Shown here: piece after piece, positions 6,248 through 6,834 of the stretch | Layout: every line of letters starts with the position of its first letter | How positions within the stretch are numbered: the stretch's first letter is position 1 | Origin: Pseudomonadota bacterium | GTDB lineage: Bacteria; Pseudomonadota; Gammaproteobacteria; Steroidobacterales; Woeseiaceae | Assembly: GCA_022565135.1 (NCBI GenBank) | Contig: JADFKA010000099.1 | Span: 1-6,834, forward strand | Direction: 5' to 3' | Length of the DNA: 6,834 nucleotides | Made by a program: the position numbers and the translations under genes | Notes under the pieces: model-generated | Database searches by the model: none | What the model was told of the DNA's origin: nothing | What the model saw: the letters and a program-made list of their open reading frames with translations, nothing else

Positions 6248-6834
6248 ATGGCAGTCATCGCCAACAGACGCTCCGTAATGACCCTGTTTTCCAGGCCGAC
6301 CGATGTTCACAGTCATCGGACGCGTTTGGTCCTTGCTGAGAAAAATATTAATATCGAGATCTCTAACATCCAGGGCGGTGAATTGCCTGAGGACTTGCTG
6401 GATCTTAATCCTTACCAAACGGTGCCAACGCTGGTCGACCGCGATCTGACGCTCTACGATTCACGCGTCATCATCGAATATCTGGACGAGCGTTTTCCAC
6501 ATCCACCACTGATGCCTGTCGATCCGGTGATGCGAGCGCAATTCCGGCTCGCGTTGTTTCGCATTGAGTCCGATTGGTACTCACTGGCGGAAGAGGCCGA
6601 AGCCAGTGGTGATGGCAGGTTAAGCAGCAAGTCACGCAAGCTGTTGCGAGAGAGCATCCTGCAAAGTGCCGAATTGTTTTGCGCGCGAGCGTACTTCCTT
6701 AGCGATGATTTTTCACTTGTTGATGCGAGTATTGCACCGATACTTTGGCGTTTGCCGAAGTATGGCATCGAACTTGGCAGTCAGGCGGAAGCGATTGAGA
6801 GATACATGACCCGCGTGTTCGCACGCCGTTCATT
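6248..6834 (+). CDS. sspA: Stringent starvation protein A (RNA polymerase-associated), C-terminus cut by the window edge
   Basis: SspA has a glutathione S-transferase fold without GST activity; it binds RNA polymerase and sigma-70 and alters transcription in stationary phase and acid or starvation stress. About 195 codons are present of a protein that is 212 residues in E. coli. The opening MAVIANRRSVMTLFSRPTD is nearly identical to E. coli SspA. The thioredoxin-like N-domain contains DLLDLNPYQTVPTLVDRDL, with the conserved TVPTL cis-proline. YLDERFPHPPLMP carries the Pro-His-Pro surface patch that E. coli SspA uses with sigma-70. The helical C-domain begins near residue 93 and includes YFLSDDFSLVDASIAPILWRLP. 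It follows petC as in Pseudomonas, where sspB comes next. The presence of sspB cannot be checked here. Confidence 0.96.
   Translation, partial: MAVIANRRSVMTLFSRPTDVHSHRTRLVLAEKNINIEISNIQGGELPEDLLDLNPYQTVPTLVDRDLTLYDSRVIIEYLDERFPHPPLMPVDPVMRAQFRLALFRIESDWYSLAEEAEASGDGRLSSKSRKLLRESILQSAELFCARAYFLSDDFSLVDASIAPILWRLPKYGIELGSQAEAIERYMTRVFARRS

Noticed and set aside
1..6834. Mobile elements, CRISPR arrays, tRNA or rRNA genes, phage or defence genes
   Set aside because: No spaced repeats, transposase-like frames, attachment-like duplications or RNA-gene signatures were seen; nearly all bases are covered by recognised housekeeping genes.

Overview
This window is an ordinary-looking stretch of a gammaproteobacterial chromosome carrying cell-envelope and respiratory housekeeping genes. 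The assignment rests on clear E. coli-like versions of YrbG, IbaG, MurA, DegS and SspA, together with a three-gene cytochrome bc1 operon that reads directly into sspA, an order I recall from Pseudomonas and related gamma- and betaproteobacteria. Base composition is moderate and looks even throughout. I see no mobile element, CRISPR array, tRNA or rRNA. I cannot name the genus.

Layout, left to right. A Na+/Ca2+ exchanger gene of the yrbG type runs leftwards and is cut by the left edge (1-596). A 170-bp divergent spacer contains a perfect 15-bp palindrome beside a TATGAT box. Rightward ibaG (BolA family, 767-1009) and murA (UDP-GlcNAc enolpyruvyl transferase, TTG start, 1016-2275) are separated by only 6 bp. 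A degS/algW-type anchored periplasmic protease lies on the opposite strand (2305-3378, GTG start), tail to tail with murA. A 224-bp divergent spacer holds the likely promoters for degS and for the bc1 operon. petA (Rieske protein), petB (cytochrome b) and petC (cytochrome c1) then occupy 3603-6197 with overlapping start and stop codons. sspA (6248 onwards) follows 50 bp later and is cut by the right edge.

How they work together. petABC encode a complete bc1 complex (respiratory complex III) with all heme and iron-sulfur ligands visible, so the organism moves electrons from quinol to cytochrome c. MurA starts peptidoglycan synthesis. DegS should sense misfolded outer-membrane proteins and start sigma-E signalling by cutting RseA. 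SspA is an RNA-polymerase-associated stress regulator. IbaG is a small BolA-type protein linked to iron-sulfur/glutaredoxin partners.

I found no credible novel system. The points worth a second look are modest: the absence of the mla lipid-transport genes between yrbG and ibaG, the lineage-specific cytochrome b signatures (PVWY instead of PEWY, and one extra residue between the helix-D heme ligands), and two small inverted repeats placed at putative promoters.
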